A stretch of 64,000 bases of DNA from Epinephelus fuscoguttatus (Eukaryota; Chordata; Actinopteri; Perciformes; Serranidae), in contig NC_064754.1 of the NCBI RefSeq assembly GCF_011397635.1, positions 29,058,543 through 29,122,542 of the forward strand, written 5' to 3'. The notes beneath the pieces were generated by a model. It ran no database searches. It was given only the letters and a program-made list of their open reading frames with translations, and was not told the origin of the DNA. The position numbers and the translations under genes are program-made. Each line of letters opens with the position of its first letter. Position 1 is the stretch's first letter. This document shows positions 10,753 through 39,130 of this stretch, piece by piece.

Positions 10753-11347
10753 AGGGCCCAGACACACCAAACCAACATCAAAGAACCAGTGGCGATGAGG
10801 ACCGAGTGCTGCGCCACTTCATGTCGCCTGTGTCTTGCACCTGAACACACTGCAAAGACTACAGCCAACAGCCAACTAGCATGTACATTCTGCGCCTGCG
10901 TGAGAGGAAATAACTCCACAACAGCGGGCGGCAGAAGTCAGTAATCATCACTGAAAATGGAAAATCTGAAAAACAGACATGACGGATTCAAGACAAGCCA
11001 GTTACCATATTAACAACAACCCTGTGATGAAAGAACAAATTATATTTAGTTCAATGATTACCAGCTGTTTCTCCCACAGAGCTCAAAGGCTAGAAATAAT
11101 CTCATTTTATATAACAAGTTTGTTTCAAGTTTGTCTTCTCGTGCACTGAGCTGAACTACCAGTCACACAGGTTTCATTTACTGACGGGCTCTGCCACCAA
11201 TTCAACATGCTGAATCAGCTGAAAAACTTGCAACATGGCCGACTAGTGCTAAAGGTGCGGGACACTGCAGAAACCACAGCGACAGATTCTCACCGACAGC
11301 CCTACATTCACCCATGGCTGACCTTCGGTTTCGTGTGTCGGGGCCCT
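10753..11347. mobile_element. Harbinger-like MITE
   Basis: The left end AGGGCCCAGACACACCAAACC and the right end, reverse complemented (AGGGCCCCGACACACGAAACC), form about 20-bp inverted repeats. TAG flanks the element on both sides (10750-10752 and 11348-11350), a 3-bp duplication as in PIF/Harbinger elements, although those usually prefer TWA. It is 595 bp and non-coding. Confidence 0.7.
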
Positions 11348-12284
11348 TAGTCTCTGTATGTAGCACTTCAAAGCAGCACACACACATTTGATACATGCTT
11401 GTTAAAACATGATCATGTGTTTGTCGTAACTTCTCCTGTGAAGTTTATTTAATTACAACTGTGTGATCGTACACCAGCCTCCACCTATGGGTGGTGTAAT
11501 GATGACCATATCTATTACAATGATGTGACACCAGGTCTGGCAGAGTAGACATTCCCCTTTTTGGTGCTGTTTTTAAACCAAGTACTCTCAGTACATTTTA
11601 ACGGAATTTGTATTTAAACTTAACTACAAAATGGTTTTTAAAAAAATAAATAAACAACAAAACGAGCAGTGTTGCCTTTTATTTTCTACACGCCAGCTGA
11701 TGAATATTTGTGTTCTCATCGCACCCTTTGCTCTCTCACAGAATGTATCAGGAGGGCTCGACATGAAAATACTTTTTTCATATTTACAATCCATAAGCGT
11801 TCAGTCCTGTGCAGGAAATGCTGTCTCTGCCAGTAACAATGAGACTATTACAGAGTAAATACAGTTTTTTTTATTGCTTTAAAAAACATTAATGTGTTAA
11901 TATTATAAATATCTCAAGCAGTATAAAGTTAAAGTGGTAGTAGTATTCTACATGTTCCAGCACATTTAAAGGTGTTGGTCCTGACATTTAAGCTGTGGCG
12001 TCACCTCTGCAGGTCCTTGTCATCTCCACCTGTTGTCAGCAGGTGGAGCCACACTGATGTGACGTCAGAGTACTCTTTTCACAGAGTTAAATAGACAGAA
12101 TTGAGCCTGTGTGAAACAACTGGACACATGCAAAACACAATCTGAAGTTTAGGTTCATTTTATTTATTCTCATTTGATGTGTTTGGTGTTTGTTTCCTTT
12201 TAAATTTTTAGTGGAACATATGAGAGATATCTTTAAAAACTGTCGATAACTGTCGATACTGTTGGGAATGAGCTCATCAATTAT
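11348..12284. other. Intergenic sequence between PYD copies 2 and 3
   Basis: No conserved ORF or clear element was recognised. The sequence is unique-looking and AT-rich. Part of it may be the distal promoter of copy 3. Confidence 0.4.
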
Positions 12285-12867
12285 TTTATCAGTTCAGTTA
12301 TTGCGACCTCCTACATGTCACATTGTGGATGGCTGAATGAACTTCTGATGGCTGTCTGCTCTCAGCTTTAGCGCAGCCAGTGTCGTCTCATCACATATTG
12401 CAGTTATCATGCCTGATAGAGGGACAAGGACTCTTGTTGGCTTTCAGTTTCTAACTTCTTAGAAATTTCTTTAACAAAATGGAGTGATGTGCATTCTTAC
12501 TGTCTTTGAATTCTTTTTTTATCTTGTGTGTTTCTGATAGAACTTTGTAGAAATTAGTGTTTAGCAGTCTTTGTATCAAGTTTACCTGTGAATATGTCAA
12601 AATGTCAATACTAAATATCTGATAACTTTAACTACAGGACACTTAGTCTTTAGAGCTCACAAAGAGAGACACAGTCAGATGAAAATGTAATTTTTCTTGT
12701 GGGAACATCTCCTTGTGGTTATCAGATGTGCTTTGTCTCATGCTTACATGTGAGTTTTAATGGAGGAACTTAAACTCTCAGTCAGTTTTGTTTTCTGTAA
12801 CATGAACTTGAACTCATGTGTTCTTGTGATTTGCAGTTGTGAAAATTCCTGCTCACAGCGTAAGACA

Positions 12868-12877
12868 GAAACTAAAA
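12868..12877 (+). promoter_or_regulatory. Degenerate ISRE upstream of PYD copy 3
   Basis: GAAACTAAAA is one mismatch from GAAANNGAAA. It lies about 85 bp upstream of the 5' exon donor and is conserved in copy 4 (15261-15270). Conservation between the two paralogous promoters may simply reflect recent duplication. Confidence 0.35.
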
Positions 12878-12894
12878 GTCGTCTTTAATCACCA

Positions 12895-12961
12895 CACAAT
12901 GCTGCTGCATCTTCAGTAGATTCACTTCTGTCAGGACAACTGTCTAATTACTGGAGCCACG
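12895..12961 (+). other. Putative non-coding 5' exon of PYD copy 3
   Basis: The exon ends TACTGGAGCCACG with donor GTAAGA at 12962. The matching acceptor, CTCTTCCACCAG, ends at 13575, 9 bp before the PYD start codon. The left boundary is approximate. Confidence 0.5.
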
Positions 12962-13370
12962 GTAAGACATTCACTCAGACATTTAAGAAAACAGCCCTTA
13001 CTAACTGTCTGGTCTTACTTGAGCTATGAAAAGGATGCTTAAACATCATAAAAAATGACTTCATCACCATTATGTTATTTACCTTTTTGTCCTGGGGTGA
13101 TTTTCACGATCCTGAACACAGGATTTTTATAATTGGAGAGCCATTTTAATAAGACCCTGGTCTGTCAGATCTTTAATACTGAGCATTTAACAAGCAGAAA
13201 AGGTACTTGCTCTACAGTGATATGCAGATGTTACATACGTGATTTGTTTAGGCATTTTTGCCATTTGATATGAGATATAAACAGCAAACAGGAGAACAGA
13301 AAGCAGGACAACATGCAACAATGACCCCTTGCAGTCATTTTACAGACATTTGGTACTATGGGAAGTTATA

Positions 13371-13530
13371 TTAAAGGGACAGTTCTCCCCAAAAATAAAA
13401 ACATATCCATATTTCCCCTCCTACCTATGGTGCTATTAACAGTCTACTGTAGATTGTTTTGGTGTGAGGAGATATCAGCTGTGGAGATGTCTGTCTCAAA
13501 GTGCCAAAAAAGTCCTTCATTGCTCCTTTA
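13371..13530 (+). mobile_element. TTAA-type MITE fragment (TTAAAGGGACAGTT) in intron 1 of copy 3
   Basis: It begins TTAAAGGGACAGTTCTCCCC, a common fish repeat terminus. The same insertion is at 15816 in copy 4 at the equivalent place, with the shared downstream phrase ATTGTTTTGGTGTGAG. It therefore inserted before copies 3 and 4 separated. Confidence 0.6.
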
Positions 13531-13575
13531 ACATTGGGGGGTTAATCTGGAAACAAATGTTTCCTCTTCCACCAG

Positions 13576-14088
13576 TGAGCAGACATGCTGGTTCCACAGC
13601 TGCTCCTTGAGACTCTGGAAGAGCTGCGAGACAATGACTTCGAAACACTCAAGTGGTACCTCTCCATGGACATCTTGGAGGGCTGCAAACCAATTCCTAA
13701 GTCCCGTCTGGGTAAGGCACCCCGGACAGACACTGTGAGCAGGATGATAGAGAGCTACGGTGAAGAGTCGGCTGTGAGCGTCACTGTTGAGATCCTGAGG
13801 AAGATGAGAAACAACAACGCTGCAGAGAAATTAAAGAACAGATATGCAGGTGCAGTGGATGATAAGCTTCATGAACACACTTAACCCTTTTTTTTTTGCT
13901 TTTCGTTGTTACACATGTATGTACTGATTCTCTGCATCTCTATCTTTTTATCTGCAGGGGGGAAAACAACAAAACCACCTACTGCTGCTCCTGTAGCACC
14001 TCCTGCTGCTCCTCCTGCTGCTCCGGCCACACTGTTGGATCAGCTACTGGCACAACCACCCTGGGAGGGGGGAGTACGCATTGTATAG
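13576..14088 (+). CDS. PYD gene copy 3: pyrin-domain protein with a lost C-terminal tail
   Basis: The coding exons are 13585-13849 and 13958-14088, phase 1, 131 aa. The PYD (residues 1-88) is intact, with LLETLEEL, NDFETLKWYL, DTVSRMIESY and VEILRKMR. The start is ATG-CTG in place of ATG-TCT. Here the conventional TCTGCAG acceptor gives a GGKTTKPP linker start, unlike copies 1 and 2. After the Pro/Ala linker the frame reads LLDQLLAQPPWEGGVRIV and stops. Alignment to copy 2 shows that about 29 bp encoding the IIAP core are deleted, which shifts the frame. Unrelated repeat-like sequence follows from about 14075. This could be a PYD-only decoy or an early pseudogene. Confidence 0.7.
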
Positions 14089-14230
14089 CCCCTTTTCCAC
14101 TGCACAAAAAACCTGCTGATGCTGACTATAATCTGGTTTTTAATGTAATAAGAAGGTTATAATCAGCATTCACACCCGGATCAAATGACCCTGCTGTAAT
14201 CATGGGTATTTATAGCCCCTTAACCAGCAA
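14075..14230. mobile_element. Possible MITE at the 3' end of PYD copy 3
   Basis: TATAGCCCCTT occurs at both about 14078 and 14212. The interior has opposed CTGACTATAATCTGG and GGTTATAATCAGCATTCAC segments. The sequence replaces the 3' end seen in copies 1 and 2. Boundaries and class are uncertain. Confidence 0.35.
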
Positions 14231-14680
14231 GATACAATGACGCACCACCACAAAACACTACTGGTCTCCACCCAAACAGCTCGCAACCCTTGATCTAAAT
14301 CAGTCTGCACTCTGCACTGAGTTTGAAAGAGAGACTGAATAAGTCAGAAATATATACACAAAGAAATAACATTTTCAGCAGCTTCCAGTCTGCTTTCTGC
14401 AGTTTATTTACCTTTTTTTCTGGCCTATTCATGATGCTGAAACCTCCAGTTCTCATTTCACAGAGAAAAACAGACCAACTTGTGGAACTTATGTGAGATA
14501 AAAACTGTTGATATCAAATCAATACAGTTTAATATCAATAAATGAGTGAACAAGAAGCTGCTGTTTCCTTTTTTATTACATTTAATGATGCAGGTACAGC
14601 ATGACTGTGTTACTTTTGCTGGATTTTTTTTTTGCTGAAACAATAGCATTGTTTAATAACAGTTCCAGATGTTCATCAGA
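14231..14680. other. Intergenic sequence between PYD copies 3 and 4
   Basis: AT-rich sequence with no supported ORF. An AATAAA at about 14537 could serve as a poly(A) signal for copy 3. Confidence 0.4.
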
Positions 14681-15740
14681 TATTTTATCACTTCAATTAT
14701 TGCGATCTCCTACATGTCACATTGTGGATGGCTGAATGAACTTCTGATGGCTGTCTGCTCTCAGCTTTAGCGCAGCCATTGTTGCCTCATCACATATTGC
14801 AGTTATCATGCCTGATAGAGGGACAAGGACTCTTGTTGGCTTTATGTTATTAGTTTCTAACTTCTTGAAATTTCTTTGACAAAATAGAGTGATGTGCATA
14901 CTTTCTGTCTTTGAATTCTTTTTTATCTTGTGTGTTTCTGATAGAATTTTGTAGAAATTAGTGTTTAGCAGTCTTTGTATTAAGTTTACCTGTGAATATG
15001 TCAAAGTTTTAAAACTGATTATCTGATAACTGCATACTACAGGACTCTTAGTCTTTAAAGCTCACAAAGAGAGACACAGTCAGATGAAAATGTATATGTC
15101 CTTGTGGTTTTTAAACATGGTTTGTCTCATGCTTACATGTGAGTTTTAATGGAGGAACTTAAACTCTGTATGTCAGTCAGTTTTGTTTTCTGTAACATGA
15201 ACTTGAACTTGTGTTCTTGTGGTTTGCGGTTGTGAAAATCTCTGTTCACAGTGTAAGACAGAAACTAAAAGTCGTCTTTTATCACCACACAATGCTGCTG
15301 CATCTTCAGTAGATTCACTTCTGTCAGGACAACTGTCTAATTACTGGAGCCACGGTAAGACATTCACTCAGACATTTAAGAAAACTCATTAACTGCGGTC
15401 TCACTTGAGCTATCAAAAGGATGCTTAAACATCATAAAACATGACTTTATCATCATTTTATTATTTATGTTTGTCCTGGGGTGATTTTCATGATTGTTTT
15501 CCAATATTTATCATCAGCGTAGCTTCTTGTGTTTTGTGTATGATTCCTTTGATCCTGTAGCTAATGATCAATTAGTTTTCTTCTGTGTATTTTTATAATT
15601 GAAGAGCTATTTTAATAAGACCCTGGTGTGTCAGATCTTAAATACTGAACATGTAACATACCAAGCTGAAAAGGTACTTGTTTACAGGCATTTTTTGGTT
15701 GTTTTAGGGATTTTTGCCATTTGACATTAAACACAGGAGA
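14681..15740 (+). repeat. Tandem duplication unit upstream of PYD copy 4
   Basis: Paralogous to 12285-13330, containing the same degenerate ISRE (15261-15270) and 5' exon. It has small indels and one block (about 15500-15590) not shared with copy 3. Confidence 0.85.
15288..15354 (+). other. Putative non-coding 5' exon of PYD copy 4
   Basis: It ends TACTGGAGCCACG with donor GTAAGA at 15355. The next acceptor, CTCTTTTCAG, ends at 16141, 9 bp before the ATG. The left boundary is approximate. Confidence 0.5.
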
Positions 15741-15815
15741 AGGGGAAGCAGTGTAACATGCAACAACAACCTCTTGTAGTCATTTTACAGACTGTTTGCA
15801 CTAGGAAAAGTTATA

Positions 15816-16040
15816 TTAAAGGGACAGTTCACCCCAAAATGAAAAATACATATTTTCCTCTTACTTGTATCGCTATTTATCAGTCTAAATTGTTTTGGTG
15901 TGAGTGGCTGAGTGTTGGAGATATCGGCTGTAGAGATGTCTGCCTTCTCTCCAATATAATGGGATTAGATGACACAGCAATGTGTCTTCCCAAAAATCTT
16001 GATAGTCAAGTCAAAATAATCCACAGATCCACAGTGCAGT
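15816..16040 (+). mobile_element. TTAA-type MITE fragment in intron 1 of copy 4
   Basis: It begins TTAAAGGGACAGTTCACCCC and is paralogous to the insertion at 13371 in copy 3. The right boundary is not clear. Confidence 0.55.
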
Positions 16041-16141
16041 GATCAGTTTCATATAGGAACTAGTACTTTCCACCAAGCTACACTTGCTTAACAAACTGCA
16101 GGCTAATCTGCAAACTGAAAGCTTCTTATTCCTCTTTTCAG

Positions 16142-16744
16142 TGATCAGAAATGCAGGTTCCTCTTCTGATCTTAGACACTCTGGATGAGCTGGGCACTGA
16201 TGACTTCAAGAGGTTTCGGTGGAACCTCACTCAGCCAGTGCTGGACGGCTGTCAGCCCATTCGTAAGGGCCATCTAGAGAATGCAGACAAGCAGGACACC
16301 GTCAGTAGGATGATAGACAGCTATGGTGAAGAAACAGCTGTGAACATAACTGTTGAAATCCTGAGGAGGATGAACCACAACAACGCTGCACAGAAGTTGA
16401 AGCAAGCATATGCAGGTGGAGTAGAACTTTATTTTTGCAGTTTCTCTCAGGCTGATCTGTCAGTCACAGCTTCCATCTACAGGTTTATTCAGCTAAAGCC
16501 TTGTTTCAGTTGGAAATGACTCTTTTTTTTCTGTTTTTTATTACCAGGTGGATCAACAGGTGGATCAACAGCTGCACAGAATACCCATGCTACACCTCCC
16601 TCCTCCTCCTCCTCCTCCTCCTTGGGTTTGACTCCTGCAGCTGGTGCTTCAGTTTGTGCCCAGGGTAAAAGTGTTATTGTGGCACCCAGTATCTCAGGCA
16701 CCAGCTCTGGCGTATCATTTAACATGAATATAAACACAAAGTAA
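16142..16744 (+). CDS. PYD gene copy 4: divergent pyrin-domain protein with conserved tail
   Basis: The coding exons are 16151-16415 and 16548-16744, phase 1, 153 aa. The PYD (residues 1-88) is the most diverged copy (LILDTLDEL, DDFKRFRWNL, DTVSRMIDSY, VEILRRMN) but keeps the helix pattern. The linker is not Pro/Ala-rich: it has a GGST repeat followed by a run of seven or more serines encoded by (TCC)n. The tail SVIVAPSISGTSSG matches those of copies 1 and 2 despite the different linker, so the tail rather than the linker is under constraint. AATAAA is at 16782-16787. Reading through the donor gives a longer ORF in the intron, which I take as not real because the splice yields the conserved tail. 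Confidence 0.8.
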
Positions 16745-16781
16745 CGGATTATGTCGCTGATGTTGAATGGTTTTACATCTC

Positions 16782-16787
16782 AATAAA
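16782..16787 (+). terminator. Poly(A) signal of PYD copy 4
   Basis: AATAAA lies 38 bp after the stop codon. The sequence after it returns to non-coding AT-rich DNA. Confidence 0.7.
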
Positions 16788-16799
16788 GTTTTAAACAAA

Positions 16800-17059
16800 T
16801 TGTTCATGTTACTTGAAAGTGTCTCTGTTATGCTGAATAGCCCTTATTAGAGGGGTTTCTTTTTTAAGTGAGACTATGTCACATTTGAAAAAAGACATAA
16901 CATAATCTTTCTCTTACTCCATTTATAGACAAAACGACACATGCTGTTATGTTTATTTGAATCTTGATAGCACTGTTAGCATCAGAGCACTTTCTCTATC
17001 GTTCCCAAATAAATCATTAAAAGATTTTTTACTACAGCAGCAGCAGCACTTTTTGTTAT
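16800..17059. other. Short intergenic stretch after PYD copy 4
   Basis: No feature is seen other than a short CAG-like run near 17035. Confidence 0.4.
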
Positions 17060-17560
17060 TTTAACATTTTTATTTACTTATCTATTCTTTATTTATTTCT
17101 CTTTATATATATATATACACATATTTTTATTTTTGTTATTTATTCTTTTATTTATTTAACTTTACATATACTTATTTTGTTTTTTTATTCTTTTATTTAT
17201 TTCTCTTTATATATACACATTTTTGTTTATTTATTTATTTCATATTTCTCTTTAGAATATACATTTTTATTTTGTTATTTATTCTTTTATTTATTTCTCT
17301 TTAGAAATACACATTTTTATTTTGATATTTATTCTTTATTAATTTCTTTTTATATATCCACATTTTTTCTTATTTATTCTTTAATTCATTTCTCTTATAT
17401 ATATATATATATACATACATTCTTATTTTGTTATTTATTATTTTATTTATTTATCATGACATATCCCTATTTTTTAATTTACTGTTTTTTTCTTTCATTT
17501 ATTCCTCTTTATATTTTCACATCTATTTTCCTATTCTGTTACAGATATGATCTTTTTGTG
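17060..17560. repeat. AT-rich minisatellite, unit about 50 bp
   Basis: Imperfect tandem units of the type TTTATTTATTTCTCTTTATA, followed by a TATACACATTTTTATTTTG phrase and GTTATTTATTC. At least seven units are recognisable. The long reading frame across it is a by-product of low complexity. Confidence 0.8.
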
Positions 17561-17994
17561 GCACTGCTATGATTCCATGGTCTAGTGGTTTGGTCTGATT
17601 TTATTAAGTGTGCCTTTTAGTAATTCTATTGGTGCCATTAAAACTTAAAAATTGATCACACTCAACAACCCTCTCCCACATCGTAGCTCAAATATTTGGC
17701 ACCATCTAGTGTTTCAATTGGAGACTGGCTCCAAATAGAAATAATTGCTCAAGTGCTCAAGTATATTGCATGATTTCACAGAGCATTGGGCTGAGCTATA
17801 ATTTTTCCTCTGGAGATCACAGAATTTTTTTTTTCTTAATGCAAACTACAATTGATTTATTAAAAAATAAAAAGAAAAAAGAAAGAAGAAGAATATTACA
17901 ATAAAACTGCTACTCAATTTAGCTACTCTATAATTCAAATAATACTCAAAACCAAAATTTCTGAAAAATAAATAAATGAATAAATAAAACCCAT
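17561..17994. other. Spacer between the two minisatellite blocks
   Basis: About 430 bp of non-repetitive, A-rich DNA. No gene was recognised. Confidence 0.4.
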
Positions 17995-18146
17995 ATGTTA
18001 TATTTAACACTATTGCTTTTTCATATTTACTTTATAAACACTTTATATATATCCACATTTTCATTTTGTTATTTATTCTTTTATTTATTTCTCTTTAGAT
18101 ATCCACATTTTTATTTTATTTATTCTTTTATTTATTTTTCTTCATA

Positions 18147-18189
<43 letters not shown>

Positions 18190-18265
18190 TTGTATTTACT
18201 TAATAATTATTCCATTATTTGTCATTATATAATTTTTATTTTATTTATTCTTTTATTTATTTTTC

Positions 18266-18333
<68 letters not shown>

Positions 18334-18440
18334 TATATAGATATATATATACACACACACACATTTTATATATTATATATTTTTATATATTTTTTGTTTT
18401 ATTTATTTCTCCTTATATTTACAGTCTATATAATAATAAT
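17995..18440. repeat. Second block of the AT-rich minisatellite with (TA)n arrays
   Basis: The same CCACATTTTTATTTTG and TTATTCTTTTATTTATTT units as at 17060-17560. Two of them have expanded into (AT)n runs at about 18149-18186 and 18270-18331. The TA arrays seem to have arisen inside the TATATA part of the unit. Confidence 0.8.
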
Positions 18441-18529
18441 ATATATGCATAATCCAGAATTACCCATCTAATAAAGGCCACTCACGGTTTGTTGTCAGTA
18501 TTACATAACCTCCTGTGCTCCCTCTATAG

Positions 18530-18669
18530 GAGCACACAGCGCCACCTTGAGGCCAAGACACAGTGATGCTGAAGGAGCAGGGCAGGGCGGCGGGTCTGGA
18601 GGAGTAGCAGCAGTACCGCTGTCCATAATCCTCCACATATCGGATGCTGATCGTCCAGCAGAGCTCCTG
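18530..18669 (+). promoter_or_regulatory. cep170: Candidate first (non-coding) exon and promoter of cep170
   Basis: GC content rises sharply here after the AT desert. A sequence ending CAGCAGAGCTCCTG meets a good donor GTGAGT at 18670. CEP170-family genes usually start with a non-coding exon far upstream of the ATG exon. There is no transcript evidence, so this is only a plausible placement. Confidence 0.35.
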
Positions 18670-36744
<18,075 letters not shown>

Positions 36745-37232
36745 TACACCAAGGACATAATTCATAATGCATCCTTTAAATTGGACAAATCCTGAAGACG
36801 CAAGGTCAGAAGATTTTTTTACAAATTTGGTCTCAGATGATGGAGGAAAAAGGATGATGCGTATACGGTGGGAAAGCCTGACTGCCCGAACCGTCAAAGT
36901 GATTCGTGATAGCACTTTGTAAAAGTCCAACACTACCAAATAGCAGCTCTTGTCAGATATACAATATGAAGACTTCACAGTATTAATTGGTGAGCTTATG
37001 AAGAAGCTATGACATAATATACAGTAATCCATTTGTGTCTTTGTGTTGCAGCTCATTCTTATTATCCATTATCCTTAAAAGCATTTGAAAGAGGTACAAA
37101 TGTAAAAGATGAGAGGATTTAATGTTAAAGATAAACTTTCCAAAATCCTGCTTACATTCTCAGACTGTGTTTTTACACAAGCCTTGAAATCTTTCTGTTT
37201 GAACCATAAGCTGATCAGTCAGTTGACTGAAA

Positions 37233-38075
37233 GAGAGCAACACGGTTTTTCAAACCTGGACCCTATTTTCTCATGTTTTCGTGTCTGAGTGACATTTTTT
37301 TGACACTGGTCCAGTATTTAGCAAGACAGCTGTAGCAGTGACGAAACCAGCTGCAATGTTATAGGCATTTGTGCACCATCAATTTACGTAGACTAAAAGT
37401 GTTTATTTTGCCACTGACAGGCTCAGATTGTTTTACAGTGTCGAACAACATTATGAAAAGGATCCCTTAAACACTTAAGATCTTTTTTTATTTAACCAGA
37501 AACGGCCCCCAAATCACTATCAGCCAACCCACCAGACTTCATTTAAAAAACAGTAATTTAAGCATGTATAGAGGCAGCATGTTTTCAGATTTAACTGGGT
37601 GAATTAAGGGTTTATTTCAACCAAACCAGAATTAGAGATTGTTGGAACATTGGAGATGTGCCAAGATGGCTTTAGTTACTTTCACTGTGTTCCTGTTGGT
37701 TTTGAATGAAGTGTGTTTAAAGGTGATAAAATTGCTGTTCATTTAAATGGAGTCTGGTGGGTTTAGCAAGGGCGATTTCAGGGCTGTTCTGGTTAAACAA
37801 AAAGGTCTATCTCTGTAGGGATCCCTTCCAAATTGTTGTCAGGCATCTAAAATAACAATCTGACCCTGTCAGTGACAAAAGCAAGAACATGACATGGAAT
37901 AAATGGAAGTTGCGAAATCGCCCATTAATATTACATTACAGCTTGTTTCACTGCTGGCAGCTGCAGCCCTCTCGCTCAATACTAGACCAATTTTTCAAAA
38001 AGTTGCTCCCATTAGTCAGACACAAAAACATGGGAAACAAGTCCAGGTTAAAAAATATCAAAGTTACCCTTCAGA
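37233..38075. mobile_element. Diverged fold-back element in the cep170 3'UTR
   Basis: The left arm (TTTTTCAAACCTGGACCC, GGTCCAGTATTTAGC, AACCAGAAACGGCCCC, CCCACCAGACTTCATTTAAA) is complementary to the right arm (TTTAAATGGAGTCTGGTGGG, AATACTAGACCAATTTTTC, GTCCAGGTTAAAAAATA). It is the same family as 58794-59930 but older. If transcribed it forms a long imperfect hairpin. Confidence 0.75.
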
Positions 38076-39106
38076 GCCAATGCAGAGACCCAAACTAGAA
38101 AGGTGCAATTGTGTCAAAAAAGGATTCAGCAGAAGTGTAGGCTGTGAGAATAGTGTTCTTCTATCCTGCCATAGGCTTATTTATAAAGATGAATATATTG
38201 TTGATTTGTTGCAGTTGCAATCCCCAAACCTGTCTCGGTAATGATTTTCCATCAGAAAAGGCCACGTTGCTTATTTGCTGGGAAAAGAACTGGGTATGTA
38301 CAGTATGTACCAGTGTAAATGTTTATTATAGTCAAATCAAATACTCCCATCCATGCCTTTTTTTCCCTGTGGCGATGTCATTTGAAACCAGTGTATCAAA
38401 GATAGAACGTGTGTGTTCATAAAAAGTATAAAATCAAATGTAGCTCCCAGAAAGGTTTTCCAAATGTATTTTGTCACAAGTGCCCTGGATCAAACAATCA
38501 TTACAGTTTGAGAAGAAAGATGCTACACTGTATAGGAGATGATGAGGTGGAGGTGAAATTTGTTTTGCACATTACAAAGCTGATATATGTTGCTACTCAT
38601 CTCTACGGGACCAGGACATGACGTGCCCCTACTGCGCTCCATTATCATGTTGATGTCCTCGACCAAAAACCAAACAGGGTGAAAGCCAGTTTCCTGTTGA
38701 CGAACGCTTTGTCGAGTTATTTTCTGATCACAAACAAAAATGTTGTGTTTGAACCAGCATAGACAGGGGCTACCTCCGAGTCCTGCAGCTGCATTTTATT
38801 GTTGACGATACAACGGAACGATGGACAGTGTAATGACTGTAGGTTTTCCAATGTCTTGCCTCATACCAATGTTTACACATGAATGTAACCTGATCAGAAC
38901 TGTTGAAACATTTTAGCCAAAACAACTTGAATTAAGATTGATAACTGCATTGTGTGCTCAGCACCTACTGTACTTTGTCTTTAATTTTGTTTGAGCATTT
39001 GGAGAATTTTTTGTTTGGATGTTTTGTATGATTTTTTCTTTCCTTTGTAATGATGTTAGGTTAAATGTTGACCTTGCAATACCTGTGTATTGTTTGTCTC
39101 ATTTCC

Positions 39107-39112
39107 AATAAA
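39107..39112 (+). terminator. cep170: Poly(A) signal of cep170
   Basis: A canonical AATAAA, followed within about 20-30 bp by T/G-rich sequence. Confidence 0.6.
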
Positions 39113-39130
39113 ATGCATGATAATCATGAG

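Larger units (their letters stand above)
12285..13330 (+). repeat. Tandem duplication unit upstream of PYD copy 3
   Basis: It matches 14681-15740 over about 1 kb, beginning TTATTGCGACCTCCTACATG (TTATTGCGATCTCC in the other) and continuing through the 5' exon to the intron. The offset is about 2.4 kb. The unit includes promoter, 5' exon and intron 1, so copies 3 and 4 share regulatory DNA. Confidence 0.85.
36745..39130 (+). other. cep170: 3'UTR of cep170
   Basis: The sequence from the stop codon to the first convincing poly(A) signal, AATAAA at 39107-39112 (context TTTCCAATAAAATGC), has no introns or ORFs of note. It contains a fold-back repeat at 37233-38075. The length is inferred; an earlier AATAAA-like site near 37900 lies in the fold-back. 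Confidence 0.6.

Noticed and set aside
16416..16519. Unspliced extension of the PYD copy 4 frame past its donor
   Set aside because: The spliced form gives a tail conserved in copies 1 and 2; the extension resembles nothing in the paralogues.
17177..17572. 131-residue open frame in the AT-rich block
   Set aside because: It is built from Phe/Tyr/Ile/Leu repeats produced by the minisatellite; there is no domain or start context.
17995..18471. 158-residue open frame with long Tyr-Ile runs
   Set aside because: It is a translation of (TA)n and minisatellite sequence.
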